A DNA stretch of 13,477 nt from JAWVEV01 sp033856535. Lineage in GTDB: Bacteria > Actinomycetota > Thermoleophilia > Miltoncostaeales > Miltoncostaeaceae. Below the pieces are notes generated by a model. It was not told the origin of the DNA. It ran no database searches and was given only the letters and a program-made list of their open reading frames with translations. Positions 12,692-13,477 of this stretch are shown piece after piece. The position numbers and the translations under genes are program-made. How positions within the stretch are numbered: position 1 is the first letter of the stretch; each line of letters starts with the position of its first letter. The stretch covers positions 1 to 13,477 of the forward strand of contig JAWVEV010000163.1 of the NCBI GenBank assembly GCA_033856535.1. The letters are read 5' to 3'.

Positions 12692-13380
12692 CCATCAGCA
12701 CCTCCCGACGGGCGGCCATCGGCGCGGCGGTCCTCGCCGTCGCCGTCGCCGGCGCCTCCACGGCCGCCGCCGCGCCCGCCCAGAGCCTGGTCGGCACCTT
12801 CGGGCTGACGTCCGGCTCGTGCTCCGGCGGCAAGGCCCGCGGGACCTACTTCCGGATGGTCTACCCCGACGGCTCGGCCGCGAGGGGGCCGTTCTTCGCG
12901 AACCCCGACTCGCGCTGCTCGAACACGACCTACACCCCGGGCCGCGCCGGCACCGACGGCGGGCTCGAGACCGGGCGCTACCAGCCGGGCCCCACCCGCA
13001 CCTTCGACGGGTCGGGCAACGCGCGGGCGGCCTCGATCATCGCGCCCTCGCCGTTCAGCGCGATCGCGTTCAGCGTGCGCACCCCGAAGGTCGACCCGAT
13101 CAGCGGGAGGACCCTCCCGACCCCGTCGATCAAGGTGCGCAACGGTCGTCTGTCGGGACAGATCACCGCGTTCACGGCGGTCTGGAACAAGCTGTCGTTC
13201 AACCAGGGCTCGCCGAAGCCCGACGGCACCCGTCCCGCGGGCACCAGCCCGGTGAGGGGCACCTACGACGCGCGCACGCGCGCGTTCGTCCTGGAGTGGT
13301 CCAGCTCGATCGTGGGCGGCCCCTTCGACGGGTTCATCGGCGTCTGGCACCTCGAGGGCCGCTTCACGCCGGCCTCCTGA
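12688..13380 (+). CDS. Secreted protein of unknown function
   Basis: The 230-residue protein has a clear signal peptide (MTISTSRRAAIGAAVLAVAVAGASTAAAAP, cleavage near 27-29). The mature part is rich in Gly, Ser, Thr, Pro and aromatic residues and predicted to be beta-structured: VGTFGLTSGSC, GTYFRMVYPDG, GPFFANPDSRC, TDGGLETGRYQPGP, then RNGRLSGQITAFTAVWNKLSFNQGSPKPDG, VRGTYDARTRAFVLEWSSSIVGGPFDGFIGVWHLEGRF. C45 and C77 are the only mature cysteines and may pair. Similar uncharacterised exported proteins occur in actinobacteria, as far as I recall. ATG at 12688 has AAAGGAG upstream inside the previous gene and overlaps its stop. The gene ends the coupled operon before a GC hairpin. Confidence 0.8.
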   Translation: MTISTSRRAAIGAAVLAVAVAGASTAAAAPAQSLVGTFGLTSGSCSGGKARGTYFRMVYPDGSAARGPFFANPDSRCSNTTYTPGRAGTDGGLETGRYQPGPTRTFDGSGNARAASIIAPSPFSAIAFSVRTPKVDPISGRTLPTPSIKVRNGRLSGQITAFTAVWNKLSFNQGSPKPDGTRPAGTSPVRGTYDARTRAFVLEWSSSIVGGPFDGFIGVWHLEGRFTPAS

Positions 13381-13388
13381 CGTCCCGC

Positions 13389-13419
13389 CCCCGGGCGCCG
13401 CTCCGGCGCGCGCCCGGGG
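13389..13419 (+). terminator. GC-rich hairpin after the operon, possible terminator
   Basis: CCCCGGGCGC (13389-13398) pairs perfectly with GCGCCCGGGG (13410-13419) around an 11-nt loop, 8 nt after the last stop. There is no T-run, so termination would not follow the standard intrinsic pattern. It may instead protect the mRNA 3' end. Confidence 0.5.
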
Positions 13420-13457
13420 AGCCGTCCCCTGTCCCATCCATCCACGAGGAGGAACGT

Positions 13458-13477
13458 ATGGCTGCACGTAAACGAGG
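13458..13477 (+). CDS. Start of an unidentified gene (cut by the window edge)
   Basis: ATG at 13458 has a strong Shine-Dalgarno GAGGAGG (13446-13452) at 5 nt spacing and begins MAARKR. Only six codons are visible. The basic start fits many nucleic-acid-binding or secreted proteins, so no product is proposed. Confidence 0.55.

Noticed and set aside
1..13477. CRISPR array, insertion sequence, toxin-antitoxin or phage-defence genes
   Set aside because: No regularly spaced repeats, transposase motifs or recognisable defence proteins were found on either strand.

Overview
The window looks like chromosome from a very GC-rich actinobacterium, most likely class Thermoleophilia (Solirubrobacterales or relatives). 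The basis is overall composition, frequent GTG starts, several starts with no Shine-Dalgarno next to a TANNNT -10 box, and a secreted collagen-like protein with the NALFAKNAGAVNG...RLVPLNRRGKLPASVIP layout that I associate with that group. The taxonomic call is inference. I see no integrase, transposase, phage gene or CRISPR array, and most genes look like ordinary housekeeping or accessory genes.

Left part (1-2016, minus strand): thiC, cut by the window edge so that its C-terminal part is missing, preceded by a clear TPP riboswitch (about 1020-1107). Upstream lies a freestanding 5'-3' exonuclease of the FEN/Pol I N-domain type. A divergent plus-strand run follows: a small lipoprotein, a DUF2277 protein and a SAM methyltransferase with an unusual C-terminal tail. 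The methyltransferase ends by overlapping a convergent single-pass membrane protein (minus, 3855-4817).

Centre (4987-8898): an SDR oxidoreductase and an AcuC-type histone-deacetylase-fold enzyme on the plus strand. Next comes a 379-base stretch without an ordinary gene that carries what I think is the most interesting object here. It is a compact structured RNA of about 185 nt with a very strong Shine-Dalgarno-like element, an 11-bp closing helix around two hairpins, and a strong intrinsic terminator. tRNA-Glu(TTC) follows. Convergent to it is an NfeD-like/stomatin (SPFH) pair with overlapping genes. A degenerate copy of the 3' half of tRNA-Glu lies beyond that pair, so the two genes are bracketed by tRNA-Glu sequence.

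Right part (9017-13477): a cupin gene divergent from a TetR regulator, with a palindrome over the -35 box of the cupin promoter. A secreted collagen-like protein follows on the minus strand. An AT-rich divergent promoter region then leads to a structured leader and three translationally coupled genes (ATGA overlaps): a DUF4395 membrane protein, a four-helix membrane protein that is an obvious internal duplication, and a secreted protein of unknown function. A GC-rich hairpin and the first six codons of another gene close the window.
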